From the NCBI GenBank assembly GCA_050110875.1, contig CP188828.1, positions 1,674,001 through 1,738,000 of the forward strand: a stretch of 64,000 bases of DNA, read 5' to 3'. Under the pieces are notes generated by a model. That model saw nothing but the letters and a program-made list of their open reading frames with translations. It had not been told where the DNA came from and searched no databases. The position numbers were made by a program, and so were the translations under genes. Positions 51,401 through 59,817 of the stretch are shown in pieces; positions within the stretch are counted from its first letter, which is position 1, and the number at the start of each line of letters is the position of its first letter. The DNA comes from Methyloligella sp050110875. GTDB lineage: Bacteria; Pseudomonadota; Alphaproteobacteria; Rhizobiales; Methyloligellaceae.

Positions 51401-52833
51401 TGGATGTTGGGCACACGCAGTCCTCGCCAGCCACCGGCGCCATGACGCTCGACATAGGCACGTAGGGCCAGTTGTCGTTGCGTTGACGAGAGGGATTCAG
51501 GGTCGCCGAAATTCAGTAGAACATCCGGCTCGCGCCGCAGCACTTCTTCAAAAATGGTCTCCTCACGCAGAGCCATCCATGCAGCCACCGGGCGTAAAGA
51601 TGGCTTAACCACCTCGTCACCTTGAGCGGTGGTGGTAAACAGAATGCGCTTAATGGACCGCCAAGGGATACCCTGCGCGCGCAAGGCAAGAAGATGCTCC
51701 GCGGCCAGATATTCTATCACCGAACGATGATGAAAGCGCACCCGGCCATAAGAGGCAAAGCCAAAAAGCGACCGTTCCAGCAGCGTCGTGCGTTCATCCT
51801 CTGTCCAGTCGTGGAGGATAGTAGAAGGGTCGAGCGGTCCCTCGGTCGGATCGCCTTCGCTGTCAGCCTCGGCGCTATGGCGCAAAGTAAGCTTGCGGCT
51901 GAGGGTGGCTGCGAGAGCCAGACGGCGGGCACCTTCCGATGCTTTATCGGCTGACAAAGCCGCCTTTTCTCGATCATCTTCGCGCGGCTTTAATTTCACG
52001 GCGATGTTGCTCGCAACCTGGTCGCGATGCGAACGAAGACGACGATACTCTCGCCAGTCGGCGCATAGCTCTATCAGGTCCTGCGGACGGCGTACAAATT
52101 CCTCTGCATTGCGCTGCCGGATATCGATGAGCAAAGCATCGGGATCATCCACACCTTTCCTGATCGCCATTTGTTCGATCTGTGCATTGGACAGGGGCAG
52201 CAGGGCGACGTTGCGCCAATCTCGCGCAATCTGCTCCTCAGAAGATTTTCGCGCTCGGCGCGCCATCGCGATATTCGCGAACTCCTCGCTGGTCGCGGCC
52301 TCGTCCGGCTCATCGGGCACCGGTAAAATCTGGCGGATGAGTTGCTCATCGACAGGAATCGGTCTGGATGTGATGATTACGCGAACCCGGCGGAGCTTCC
52401 CGGCCGCTGCCTTGGCCAATCGCTTCAGCGCCTGCTCAAATGAGCCAAGGCTAAGCTTCAACTCGTCAACGGAATCGAGAAAGAACGTCGCGATGTCGGA
52501 TTGGGACGTAAGCCAGGCATCGAGGCGTACCTCCTCGTCGTGCGAGAGAAGATCGCGCAGGTTGCTGCGTGCAAGGTCAGCCAGCTCAACATAGAAAGCG
52601 GGCTCGCCCGCTGCCCATAGCGACTGCTGCAGTCTGCGGCATTCATAGGTTTTGCCTGCACCTGCCTCAGAAACAATAAGAACGCGCCGCGACTTCAGCA
52701 GGTCAGCCCAACTCGAGCCCTTATACCAGCCTAAGTGCATCAGGAAGGCGATTTGCTCAGCCTCCGTGATCTTGTCGTCAGGGATGTCCTGAAAGCTACG
52801 CTCAATGTCGCTGGTATCAGGTGGCTTCGCCAT
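48439..52833 (-). CDS. STAND/NACHT-like NTPase with C-terminal PD-(D/E)XK nuclease domain
   Basis: A 1464-residue protein. The start at 52833 is fixed by an in-frame stop directly before the ATG. N-terminal NTPase module: Walker A is EAGAGKT with K61, Walker B is FFLDSVDEL with D120 and E124, and ITSRP lies near residue 156 (sensor/NACHT-like). About 250 residues of NACHT-associated helices follow, then a long, mostly helical repeat region (about 400-1250). The C-terminal domain has the PD-(D/E)XK pattern: D1331, E1346-x-K1348 in IELKIGEK, then a helix with Q1366. The tail is basic (RSRKRK). Antiviral STAND proteins couple sensing to an effector; here the nuclease is C-terminal. GC is lower than in the core. 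The recombinase gene lies 167 bases upstream on the same strand. The defence role is inference. Confidence 0.8.
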   Translation of the reverse strand: MAKPPDTSDIERSFQDIPDDKITEAEQIAFLMHLGWYKGSSWADLLKSRRVLIVSEAGAGKTYECRRLQQSLWAAGEPAFYVELADLARSNLRDLLSHDEEVRLDAWLTSQSDIATFFLDSVDELKLSLGSFEQALKRLAKAAAGKLRRVRVIITSRPIPVDEQLIRQILPVPDEPDEAATSEEFANIAMARRARKSSEEQIARDWRNVALLPLSNAQIEQMAIRKGVDDPDALLIDIRQRNAEEFVRRPQDLIELCADWREYRRLRSHRDQVASNIAVKLKPREDDREKAALSADKASEGARRLALAATLSRKLTLRHSAEADSEGDPTEGPLDPSTILHDWTEDERTTLLERSLFGFASYGRVRFHHRSVIEYLAAEHLLALRAQGIPWRSIKRILFTTTAQGDEVVKPSLRPVAAWMALREETIFEEVLRREPDVLLNFGDPESLSSTQRQLALRAYVERHGAGGWRGLRVPNIQLHRFADSDLGPEVKRLWEGGIENPEVREILLNLIGLGKMADCASIAYRIATDGKASEGERIDALDALIHLGDSRLASISASLACDATLWPNRLTRAALLRLFPAHLSVELLCKTLARTAEKKRSVGDISWKLPRLIEHVDLSPDRLDVLRHGLTELVVEGLAWNEKRWPHLASNRPFLLPALAATCLRQIQNRMTTPNVMRSTAIALRLAEREYDHTEPAKQLSAALHDLLPDARRLMFEVEDEFLQAHHPQTDPFKRYARLAFHGATMHLGAIDADWLLALLADRSRSVDDRAMMLEAAIDIRDDKVEWTDHLASLKPCVADLPDLLERLDQRAQPHKPNPEQLRWEREDAKRREHDERRDAKAHASWVMFWREIVNHPDAVFSIDRSDNTAWNLWRAMEHSGDESRTSGWNRRFIERHFGKQVADRLRLAVMTFWRKDRPTLRSERQEQEKGTYLIRWQLGLAGIAAEAEDPQWAEKLSQDEAELALRYVPIELNGFPSWLEGFAAGHSAAIETVLGAELASELDEPAIGHSGMLQDIQYGAPAVARLFVPRLRAWLDAGRWRLGHDEDERARANRLRQVIQILLQHGDADTAAHIHALAKAELAEGAKDGINSIWLPVLMRLDAADGINALEKTIKPFAPAKFGSATEWFSLLFGDPHGEGETLLSASGFTPELLLRLARLAYQYIRPSDDTVREEGSFSPSTRDHAERGRSNILNALLSTAGTEGWAIKLKLADDPLFTDFKDRALAMARERAAEEADAVTFAEADVVALDRYGELPPLTRDEMFMLMNDRLDDIDDTLLRDDSPRAAWALVEDEKIMRQQIARELRANANGAYTVDQEAVTADEKETDIRLRSTGSEHEAIIELKIGEKDRSAGDLKATIRDQLVVKYMAAANSRAGCLLITIKSARTWQHPETGAALDLAGLIAMLNEEAIRIEQELGGSLRLAARGLDLRPRLPAERTKSRSRKRKASSEQKPEEAGAG

Positions 52834-53000
52834 CTAGCCGTCTCATGCTCCCCGAGAACATTAGGCGTTAAGCCACATTGTTTTATCGGCGGCCCAGGGC
52901 AAAAAGCAAACAGTCCCGGCAATTTCAGCGCGGCAACAGCGGCTTTCCGTGAATAGAAACGCCGCGAGCTGTACTCGATTACCTGCGTTTGGCCCTATAG

Positions 53001-54761
53001 TCAGGGCGCACTTGACAGAGGCTGATCGCTCCACAGGAGTGGGATAGTCGATCTCGATCCAGTCAAGGCTTTAGCCGTTAAGGGCGGGGGGTGAAGTCCA
53101 TTAAGAATTGCCTTAGTCGCATCTGGTACCAGGAAAGCAAGGCACGTCACGCGGCTAACGTAGGATCGATCCAATCCTTCCATCCGGGCTATCTCATTAA
53201 GGCTTTGCACCTCGCCGCTGACAATCATGTCGAACCAGGCATGGGCGCGCGCCAGCAGTTTGACGAGGCTCGGATCTGGCGACTGCGTTGCCACCTGCTT
53301 CCCCCCAACGAGTAGCTTGGTCTCGACGCCACGACGTCTGAACTTCACCGGCACGTTGATGGTGAGGGGTTTCGACTGCCCGGCCCCAAGTTCTGAATTT
53401 CCCTCGTCTCCTGATAGGTGAGTGCTTAAGCAGTCTAGCTTAAGTTCGATACGCAACTCGTCCGGTTCTATCTCGACCCGGTGCATGAGCTTTTGGACGA
53501 TTTCGGATTGCCGTGCCGGCGCTGCAGAATGGCATTCACCAGCGAGGGCAGAAGCACGATCTAAAGCCGCGGATACCGTATCGGTCGATAGAGGTGCGAT
53601 CGGCAAAGCTTCCAGGACCGCTGCGCGGTCCTTCAGGAACCCACCTAATCGTTGGAGGACGAACTGCTCGATCTGATGAGCAGGCAACCGCCAAGTCCTA
53701 CGTCCATCGTTACCTCGATTATGTTCACCGTCAGGCAGCCCACCATGCCTACTTTGAGGTTCAGACTGGGACTGCTCGACGTAGTACCGATAACGCCGGC
53801 CATGGTTGACTGTATGGGATGGCGCGAGCGGGACCCCGTCCCCCGTAAAGAGCAGACCGGCGAGGAGACTCGGATGAGCCGCATTCCCCCGGCCACGCTT
53901 GCGGCCAGCATTCTCCACGAGTTGTTCCTGAACTTTATCCCAGGTCTCCCGGTGGACGATCGCCTCATGCTCTCCCTCGTAGCTGCGGTTACCGTGTGGA
54001 ATGCGGCCGATATAGAGCGGGTTGGCGAGGATGCGATAGAGATGCCCTCGGCTGAACGCACCGCCACCGACCTTCCGGCCATCCAAATACGTCCGTGCCT
54101 TCGTCTGAAAGCCCTGCCGGTCGCATTCCTCCTCCAACGCTCTGACGCTTCTGAGCTTCAGATAGAGAGCATAGAGCTGGCGCACCAGTTCGGCCTCTTG
54201 GCGGTTGACCCTGAGCTTCCGATCGACTGCGTCATAGCCCAGCGGTACCGCGCCGCCCATCCACATGCCTTTGCGTTTGGAGGCCGCGATCTTGTCGCGG
54301 ATGCGCTCGCTCGTAACCTCCCGCTCGAACTGCGCGAAGGATAGGAGGACGTTGAGTGTCAGCCGTCCCATTGACGTGGTCGTATTGAACTGCTGCGTCA
54401 CCGAAACGAACGAGACACTCTCCGCATCGAAGGTCTCGACGATCTTCGCGAAATCGAACAGCGAGCGGGTCAGCCGGTCGATCTTGTAGACCACGACGAT
54501 GTCGACCTTGCCGCTGGCGATATCGGTCAGGAGCCGCTGCAGGGCAGGGCGCTCCATAGTCCCGCCGGAGAAGCCGCCATCGTCATACTGGCTAGGAAGC
54601 GCCTTCCAGCCTTCATGGCGCTGGCTGGCGATGTAGGCCTCGCACGCTTCCCGCTGGGCATGGAGCGAGTTGAACTTCTGCTCCAGCCCCTCGTCGGAAG
54701 ACTTGCGGGTGTAGATGGCGCAGCGGACGCTTCCAGCTCGATTCTGTCTGGCACTAGCCAT
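53001..54761 (-). CDS. Large serine recombinase
   Basis: A 586-residue site-specific recombinase. The N-terminal resolvase catalytic domain has YTRKS (nucleophile S21), followed by VVVYKIDRLTRS and FDAESVSFVSVTQQFNTTTSMGRL. A recombinase DNA-binding domain and a zinc-ribbon-like and coiled-coil region (about 250-460) follow. The start at 54761 has a GGAG site; the preceding DUF2924 stop overlaps it by eight bases. This is the likely integrase of the element, or of the cassette with DUF3489 and DUF2924. Confidence 0.93.
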   Translation of the reverse strand: MASARQNRAGSVRCAIYTRKSSDEGLEQKFNSLHAQREACEAYIASQRHEGWKALPSQYDDGGFSGGTMERPALQRLLTDIASGKVDIVVVYKIDRLTRSLFDFAKIVETFDAESVSFVSVTQQFNTTTSMGRLTLNVLLSFAQFEREVTSERIRDKIAASKRKGMWMGGAVPLGYDAVDRKLRVNRQEAELVRQLYALYLKLRSVRALEEECDRQGFQTKARTYLDGRKVGGGAFSRGHLYRILANPLYIGRIPHGNRSYEGEHEAIVHRETWDKVQEQLVENAGRKRGRGNAAHPSLLAGLLFTGDGVPLAPSHTVNHGRRYRYYVEQSQSEPQSRHGGLPDGEHNRGNDGRRTWRLPAHQIEQFVLQRLGGFLKDRAAVLEALPIAPLSTDTVSAALDRASALAGECHSAAPARQSEIVQKLMHRVEIEPDELRIELKLDCLSTHLSGDEGNSELGAGQSKPLTINVPVKFRRRGVETKLLVGGKQVATQSPDPSLVKLLARAHAWFDMIVSGEVQSLNEIARMEGLDRSYVSRVTCLAFLVPDATKAILNGLHPPPLTAKALTGSRSTIPLLWSDQPLSSAP

Positions 54762-55258
54762 CGCGAGCAGCTCCACTTTTGAGCCCGAAGAAAGCGCGCC
54801 CGTTCCATCGCGTCCCGGTGATGGCGCGGGCGATGGCACTCAGGCTGTTATGGATCTTGCCGTGCCAAGCGAACCCTTTCTCCAAGACCAGGACCTCGTG
54901 CATCTCGCCATGCCATTCGCGTAAGAGCTTCGTACCAGGCGAAAGGCGGGGCTTCGGTGTCTTCACCTTGCCGCCGTTCTCGTACGCCTTCCTTAGGAGG
55001 CGCTTCGTCTTTTCGTCGAGGCCGCCATAGATTTCCGCCTGGAGGCCATAGGCGACCGCTCTGATCAGGATACTGCCGGCTGGCGTAGCGCGGCAGGTGC
55101 GGCCCCCATAGGCGCCGCCATTCCGCCTCCAGTTCGCTCCGAGGGGCGTGGGGCAGCGCCTCGACCCGTTGGGTCACCGCCGCCTCTTCGGCCTCGGTTG
55201 GTCCGCCGGCAGAGCGGCGCTTGCTGGTTCGATGGCCCGGGCTCTTGGGTGCCGACAT
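54754..55258 (-). pseudogene. DUF2924 protein, frameshifted
   Basis: The N-terminal part is read from ATG 55258 (MSAPKSPG..., then SELEAEWRRLWG). The C-terminal part is read in another frame (ILIRAVAYGLQ, IYGGL, SPGTKLLREWHGEMHEV and SLSAIARAITGTRWNG plus FFGL). The frames join if one base is removed near 55072, so a one-base insertion probably inactivates the gene, or a programmed shift or sequencing error is involved. DUF2924 proteins often sit between DUF3489 and a serine recombinase, as here. Function unknown. Confidence 0.8.
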
Positions 55259-55259
55259 C

Positions 55260-55865
55260 TCAAGCCTCCTGCGCCGCGATGCGATAGCGGCGGACACCGT
55301 CCTTCTTCAGGCTGGACTCCAGCGGGAGGCCCAGCTTCTTTCGGACGACGGCGCTCAGGAAGCCGCGCACCGAATGTCGTTGCCAGCCGGTCTCGGCAAC
55401 CATCTCATCGATGCTGGCACCCGCCTTGCGGCTGAGCAGCTTGACGACGATGTCTTGCTTGCTCTCCGCTTTGACCGGAGGGCTCGCCGAAGCGGTGGGA
55501 CGCTTTTTGGAGGCCTTACGTTGGGAAGGCCGACCGTTGGGCTTCGTCTCCCTCACAGGTGGCTCTGAGCCTCCTGGATCAGCCTCGTCGGCCAGCCCGA
55601 TGGCCGAAAGCCCGGCCTCGGTGACGAAGAGACCGTAAAGCCGGTTCTCTTCATCACGGCGCCATTCCGGTTCGCCGGGGTCGATCTCCCGCTCTTCGAC
55701 AAGCCCTCGCCCCTGCAGGGTCTTCATGCTCTTGGTCAGTGCGGCCCCCCTCGCGCTGAGGCTATCGGGGAAGGGCAGAAGGGAATAGTCGTCGCGTTGC
55801 GCCGCGGTGCTCAGGATAACGAGCTGCGTGTCGGTGAGCTTGGCAGTCGGTTTCGTTTTGGTCAT
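55260..55865 (-). CDS. DUF3489 domain protein
   Basis: A 201-residue protein. The N-terminal part (TDTQLVILSTAAQRDD and ALTKSMKTLQGRGLVEE) is a winged-helix-like DUF3489 region. A basic Pro/Ser/Lys linker leads to a second helical domain (SKQDIVVKLLSRKAGASIDEMVAETGWQRHSVRGFLSAVVRKKLG) that resembles a DNA-binding helix-turn-helix. The start at 55865 has GGAGG. It probably opens a DUF3489-DUF2924-recombinase operon. Confidence 0.85.
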   Translation of the reverse strand: MTKTKPTAKLTDTQLVILSTAAQRDDYSLLPFPDSLSARGAALTKSMKTLQGRGLVEEREIDPGEPEWRRDEENRLYGLFVTEAGLSAIGLADEADPGGSEPPVRETKPNGRPSQRKASKKRPTASASPPVKAESKQDIVVKLLSRKAGASIDEMVAETGWQRHSVRGFLSAVVRKKLGLPLESSLKKDGVRRYRIAAQEA

Positions 55866-56047
55866 GAGGTCCTCCGTTCGGCGCCAGCCAGGTGCCGGCG
55901 CTTCCACCGCCTGCAGCCCGGCGACGTGCCGGGGGTGGCGGTGGTTGGAGGTGTTCAGGCCGTCTTCAGCCCGACCCCATGCACGCTCTGTTCGGAGACG
56001 AAGTCCAGTCGAAAGTGCTGTATCCTCACGCAGCAGAGTCGACCGTC

Positions 56048-56875
56048 TTATCCGAGCCTACCCGATATGAAGTCGAGGGTAAGGGGATTCTCCGGCGTCT
56101 CGAACACCGTTTGGGAGGCTCCGGCCTCGATGAGCCGGCCGTCGAGCAAAAACAGGGCCTGATCGCTGATGCGGTATGCCTGACCGACATTATGCGTCAC
56201 CACCACGATCGGATATTCGTCGCGCAGCTCAGTGATGTGCTCCTCGATTCGACGTGTCGCCGATGGGTCGAGGGCGGAGCACGGCTCGTCCATCAGGATC
56301 GCCTGAGGCTCGTTTGCCAGCGTGCGCGCCAGACACAGGCGCTGCTGCTGCCCGCCGGAAAGCGACGATGCGCTGTCGTGCAGGCGATCCTTGACCTCTC
56401 CCCAGAGCCCGACCTTCTCCAGGTAGAACCTTGCGTGGTCGGCGCCGTCCGCGCGGGTGCAAACCCCATGGAAGCTCGCGCCGAACAGGACGTTCTCCAG
56501 GATGGACATCGGAAAGGTGACCGGCCGTTGGTGGATGATGCCGAGACCGCGCCGGACCGCCTCCGCCTGCACACCGGGGGCGTAGAGATCGGCGCCGCGG
56601 AAGCGGATCGTGCCGGATGTGGCCACCGCATCGGGGATGAGCTCCAGGGTCCGGTTGAGCGCCCGGATGAGGGTCGACTTTCCGCAGCCCGACGGACCCA
56701 TGATTGCCGTCACCTGACGCTCCGGAATGCGGCAGGTGATGTCGTGCAGCACGGGTGTTGCGCCGTAGGCGGCCGTCAGCCCGTTGACTTCGAACGCGTC
56801 GGGGAAGGTGACGGGCTCCACCTTGGCTCTGGTGGCACTTTCCATTTCCTTGATCGGCAATTGAATCGGAATCAT
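56048..56875 (-). CDS. pstB: Phosphate-type ABC transporter ATPase
   Basis: A 275-residue ABC ATPase. Walker A is GPSGCGKST, the signature is LSGGQQQR, Walker B is AILMDEPCSALD and the switch His is in VVVVTHN. HQRPVTFPMSILENVLFG is typical of PstB. Last gene of the pstS-pstC-pstA-pstB order on this strand; no phoU follows. Because phosphonoacetate hydrolase lies next to the operon, import of phosphonoacetate or of released phosphate are both possible. Confidence 0.88.
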   Translation of the reverse strand: MIPIQLPIKEMESATRAKVEPVTFPDAFEVNGLTAAYGATPVLHDITCRIPERQVTAIMGPSGCGKSTLIRALNRTLELIPDAVATSGTIRFRGADLYAPGVQAEAVRRGLGIIHQRPVTFPMSILENVLFGASFHGVCTRADGADHARFYLEKVGLWGEVKDRLHDSASSLSGGQQQRLCLARTLANEPQAILMDEPCSALDPSATRRIEEHITELRDEYPIVVVTHNVGQAYRISDQALFLLDGRLIEAGASQTVFETPENPLTLDFISGRLG

Positions 56876-56905
56876 TGGAGCTCCATCCAGTCTGTTGTCG
56901 TTCGG

Positions 56906-57781
56906 TCAGCGGGCAAGCCGGCGTTTCAGCAAGGCGCCGCAGCCGTTCGCGAACAGCAGCCCCACCACAAGCACCAGCGCCGTGGCATAGGCTTGGGTCA
57001 GGTCCGCCCCTTCGCTGACGATGTAGTAGAGATGGGTCGGCAGGGTCATGACCGGCGCATCGAGGGAAAGTCCGCCGCGGGCGAAGGCCACGCTGGCCGT
57101 CAGCATGACGGGGGCGGCGGATCCCGCAGCGTGGCCTGCTGCAAGCACGGTCACCGCGAGGATGCCGGGAAAGGCCTTCGGCAACACCACCCGGCGCACC
57201 ACATTGGCGCGGCTGACGCCCAGGGAAAGCGCCGCTTCCCGCAACGACCATTCGACTCCGCGCAAGGAAGCCTCAGCACCGATCAGGATGATCGGCAGCA
57301 TCATCAGGCCGAGGGTGAGGCCGCCCGACAGCAGGGAGAATCGAAAGCCGAACAACACCACCAGGACCGTGTAGCCGAACAGGCCGTAGATGACGGCCGG
57401 CACGGCTGCCAGGCATTCGGCACCGAAACGAAAGACGCGCGCCCAATGGGAGTTGCTGGACGAATATTCGACCAGGCCGATGGCGCCGGCGATGCCCAGA
57501 GGCAGCGCCAGGGTGAGCCCGATTGCGATAAGGGCAAGCGTGCCGGCGATCGCGGGCGCCACGCCGCCACTGCTGCCGAGGGGGAAGGAGGCGGGGCCCT
57601 CCGTCAGAAAGGCCCAGGACAGCCTCGGCGCCCCTTCGATCATGAGGAACCCGAGTATACCGAGCGGCAGCGCGATCCCGATCATGCCGAGCCCCCACGC
57701 GACGATCGTGAACGCGCGATCGGACCTCGTGGCCCGGCCGGACAGGGGCTGGAAGGTCGCGCCGGAATCGATCTCCGTCAT
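56906..57781 (-). CDS. pstA: Phosphate-type ABC transporter permease PstA
   Basis: A 291-residue inner-membrane permease with about six helices. LPLGIAGAIGLVEY and the EAA-like loop (SLREAALSLGVSRANVVRRVVLPKAFPGI) are typical. The start at 57781 overlaps the pstC stop by 4 bases (ATGA). It lies 30 bases before pstB. Confidence 0.85.
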   Translation of the reverse strand: MTEIDSGATFQPLSGRATRSDRAFTIVAWGLGMIGIALPLGILGFLMIEGAPRLSWAFLTEGPASFPLGSSGGVAPAIAGTLALIAIGLTLALPLGIAGAIGLVEYSSSNSHWARVFRFGAECLAAVPAVIYGLFGYTVLVVLFGFRFSLLSGGLTLGLMMLPIILIGAEASLRGVEWSLREAALSLGVSRANVVRRVVLPKAFPGILAVTVLAAGHAAGSAAPVMLTASVAFARGGLSLDAPVMTLPTHLYYIVSEGADLTQAYATALVLVVGLLFANGCGALLKRRLAR

Positions 57782-58707
57782 TTCCGTGCGCCTCCGCCGA
57801 ATGACTTCGCTTTGACCCACCAGACCATCAGGTTGATGACGACGGTGAGAACGATGAGGACGAAGCCCGCCGCGTAGAGGGCGTGGTACTGGTCTGTGCC
57901 GAGCCCCGCCTCGGGGAGCTCGCTGGCCATGAGTGCCGTCAGCGGACGGCCGCGATCGAGATAGGAGGTCGGCATCGCCGTCGAATTGCCGGCGAGCAAA
58001 AGCACGGCGAGGGTCTCGCCGATGGCGCGGCCGAGCCCCAGAGCCACCGCGGCGAACAGCCCGGGTAGCGAATAGGGAATCACGATACGGCGGATCACGT
58101 GGACCCGGGTCACGCCCATCGCATAGGCGGATTCCTTGAGGGCGTGCGGCACGGCATCGAAGGTCTCGGCGGCGACGCCGGCCGTGAACGGCAGCACCAT
58201 CACCGCAAGGATCAATCCGGCGATCAGCAGGGATTCTCCAGTCGCCATGCCGCCGTAGGTCTCGAAAGCGGAAACGAGCGTCACATATCCGAAAAAGCCG
58301 TAGACGACGGAGGGGATGCCGGCGAGGAGCTCAAGGCAGGGCTGCAGCACCGTCCGAAGCCAGCCCGGCGCGATCTCGACTGCGAAGAGGCCGATCCCGA
58401 ACCCGATAGGCACCGCGAGCGCCAGAGCGAGCGCGGAGACCATCAGCGTGGACGTCACGGCCGCGGCGAGGCCGAAACGGGGCGGGCTGGCGAGCGGCTC
58501 CCAATCCACGCCGAGGATACCGCTTATCCTCAGCGCGTCATGCAGGGCGGGCAACGCCTCGCGAGTGATCTGGAACAGAATGGACGCCAGCAGGATAAGG
58601 ACGAGTGCCAAGGCAGCGCGGCTAGTGAAACGCACTGCCCGCTCGTAGATGCTGTCCGAAAACCGCAGCCCCGCGAACGGGGCCGCGGTATGCGCCTCAA
58701 TCGTCAT
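57778..58707 (-). CDS. pstC: Phosphate-type ABC transporter permease PstC
   Basis: A 309-residue permease with about six helices. VPIGFGIGLFAVEIAP and the EAA-like loop ALKESAYAMGVTRVHVIRRIVIPYSLPG are typical. ELLAGIPSVVYGFFGY is a PstC/PstA motif. The start overlaps the pstS stop (58704-58707) and its stop overlaps pstA, so the transporter genes are translationally coupled. Confidence 0.87.
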   Translation of the reverse strand: MTIEAHTAAPFAGLRFSDSIYERAVRFTSRAALALVLILLASILFQITREALPALHDALRISGILGVDWEPLASPPRFGLAAAVTSTLMVSALALALAVPIGFGIGLFAVEIAPGWLRTVLQPCLELLAGIPSVVYGFFGYVTLVSAFETYGGMATGESLLIAGLILAVMVLPFTAGVAAETFDAVPHALKESAYAMGVTRVHVIRRIVIPYSLPGLFAAVALGLGRAIGETLAVLLLAGNSTAMPTSYLDRGRPLTALMASELPEAGLGTDQYHALYAAGFVLIVLTVVINLMVWWVKAKSFGGGARK

Positions 58708-59612
58708 TGTGAGAGACCGGACACCTTGGCTTCGTGCACCGGCACATAACCTTGGGCCGCGACCGAAGCTTGGCCGTCCTCAAGCACATAATCGATGAAG
58801 GCCTTGGCTGTGGGGCCCGGCGTCTCGCCTTTCACGATCATGAGCAGAGGGCGGGCCAGCTTGTAGCTGCCGCTCACCACATTGCGATGGCTCGGCTCGA
58901 CGCCATCGAGACCGAAGACGATCAGGTCGTCGCTCTCGCCCGCCAGGCCGGCAGAGATGTAGCCGAAGGCGTTGGGGTTGGAGGCGAGCTTCTTCAAAAG
59001 CGCCCCCTGACTCGGCATCTGCAGTGCGCCGGCGGAAATCTGGGCATCGCCCATGATCTTCTCCTGCACGATCTCGGCCGAGCCGCCGCCGGCATCCCGG
59101 ACCAGCAGAACGATCTCGGTGTCCGGCAGGCTGGGATCGATATCCTTGTAGGTGCTGTACTCGCCGCTCAGGATCTCCCGGACCTCTGCGCTGGTCAGGT
59201 TGCCCTTCAGCTTCGCCAGCGGATTGCTTTTCTCCACCGCAAACGCCACCGCGTCCTTGCCGACCAGATACGCGTTGTGTGGGCCCAGCGCTTCCTTCTC
59301 GCTGTCCTTGATGTCGCGTGAAGCCATGCCGATATCGACGGCGCCGTTGATCGCCGACTTGACCCCGAAACCGGAGCCGCCGCCCGTGACATAGATCACC
59401 GGCTGTTCGTCCGGAAGGACCGGATCGACCTGCGTCCAGCTCTCATTTTTGTCCATGAAGATCATCGCCGCGTTGGCGATCGCCGGCACGAGCGTCGTCG
59501 AGCCGCCGACTCTCAGCGAGCCGTCCTCGGCATGTACGGGAGTCTGGATCGCGAGCAATGCGATAGCCGCGACAGCCAGCGAAGCTGCGTTGCGTAAAAA
59601 CTGTTTGGTCAT
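58704..59612 (-). CDS. pstS: Phosphate-type ABC transporter substrate-binding protein
   Basis: A 302-residue periplasmic binding protein with a signal peptide (about residues 1-28, cleavage near VHA). RVGGSTTLVPAIANAAM, VTGGGSGFGVKSAINGAVDIGMASRDIK and VRDAGGGSAEIVQEKIM match the PstS ligand loops. It is the first gene of pstSCAB and overlaps pstC by 4 bases. Ligand could be phosphate or a small phosphonate in this context. Confidence 0.86.
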   Translation of the reverse strand: MTKQFLRNAASLAVAAIALLAIQTPVHAEDGSLRVGGSTTLVPAIANAAMIFMDKNESWTQVDPVLPDEQPVIYVTGGGSGFGVKSAINGAVDIGMASRDIKDSEKEALGPHNAYLVGKDAVAFAVEKSNPLAKLKGNLTSAEVREILSGEYSTYKDIDPSLPDTEIVLLVRDAGGGSAEIVQEKIMGDAQISAGALQMPSQGALLKKLASNPNAFGYISAGLAGESDDLIVFGLDGVEPSHRNVVSGSYKLARPLLMIVKGETPGPTAKAFIDYVLEDGQASVAAQGYVPVHEAKVSGLSQ

Positions 59613-59817
59613 AGCGCCCTCCTAGAATGAAGATACGCAAAGACTTTATGTCGGGGCGTATGACAGCTTGATGATATATTCGAAAATTAACTGAATAGAT
59701 AAAGTATATATGAGAAGATATACTATAAACACTTAGATAGCACCAAGTGTTGCGCAGAATAGAATCTGCACATTGGTGCTGCCAGAAGTTGTGAGCTGTC
59801 GGGTATGAATCGAACGC

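Noticed and set aside
56048..59612. Reading the transporter genes as a phnCDE phosphonate importer
   Set aside because: Motifs and the S-C-A-B gene order match PstSCAB, not PhnCDE; the phosphonate link rests on context only.
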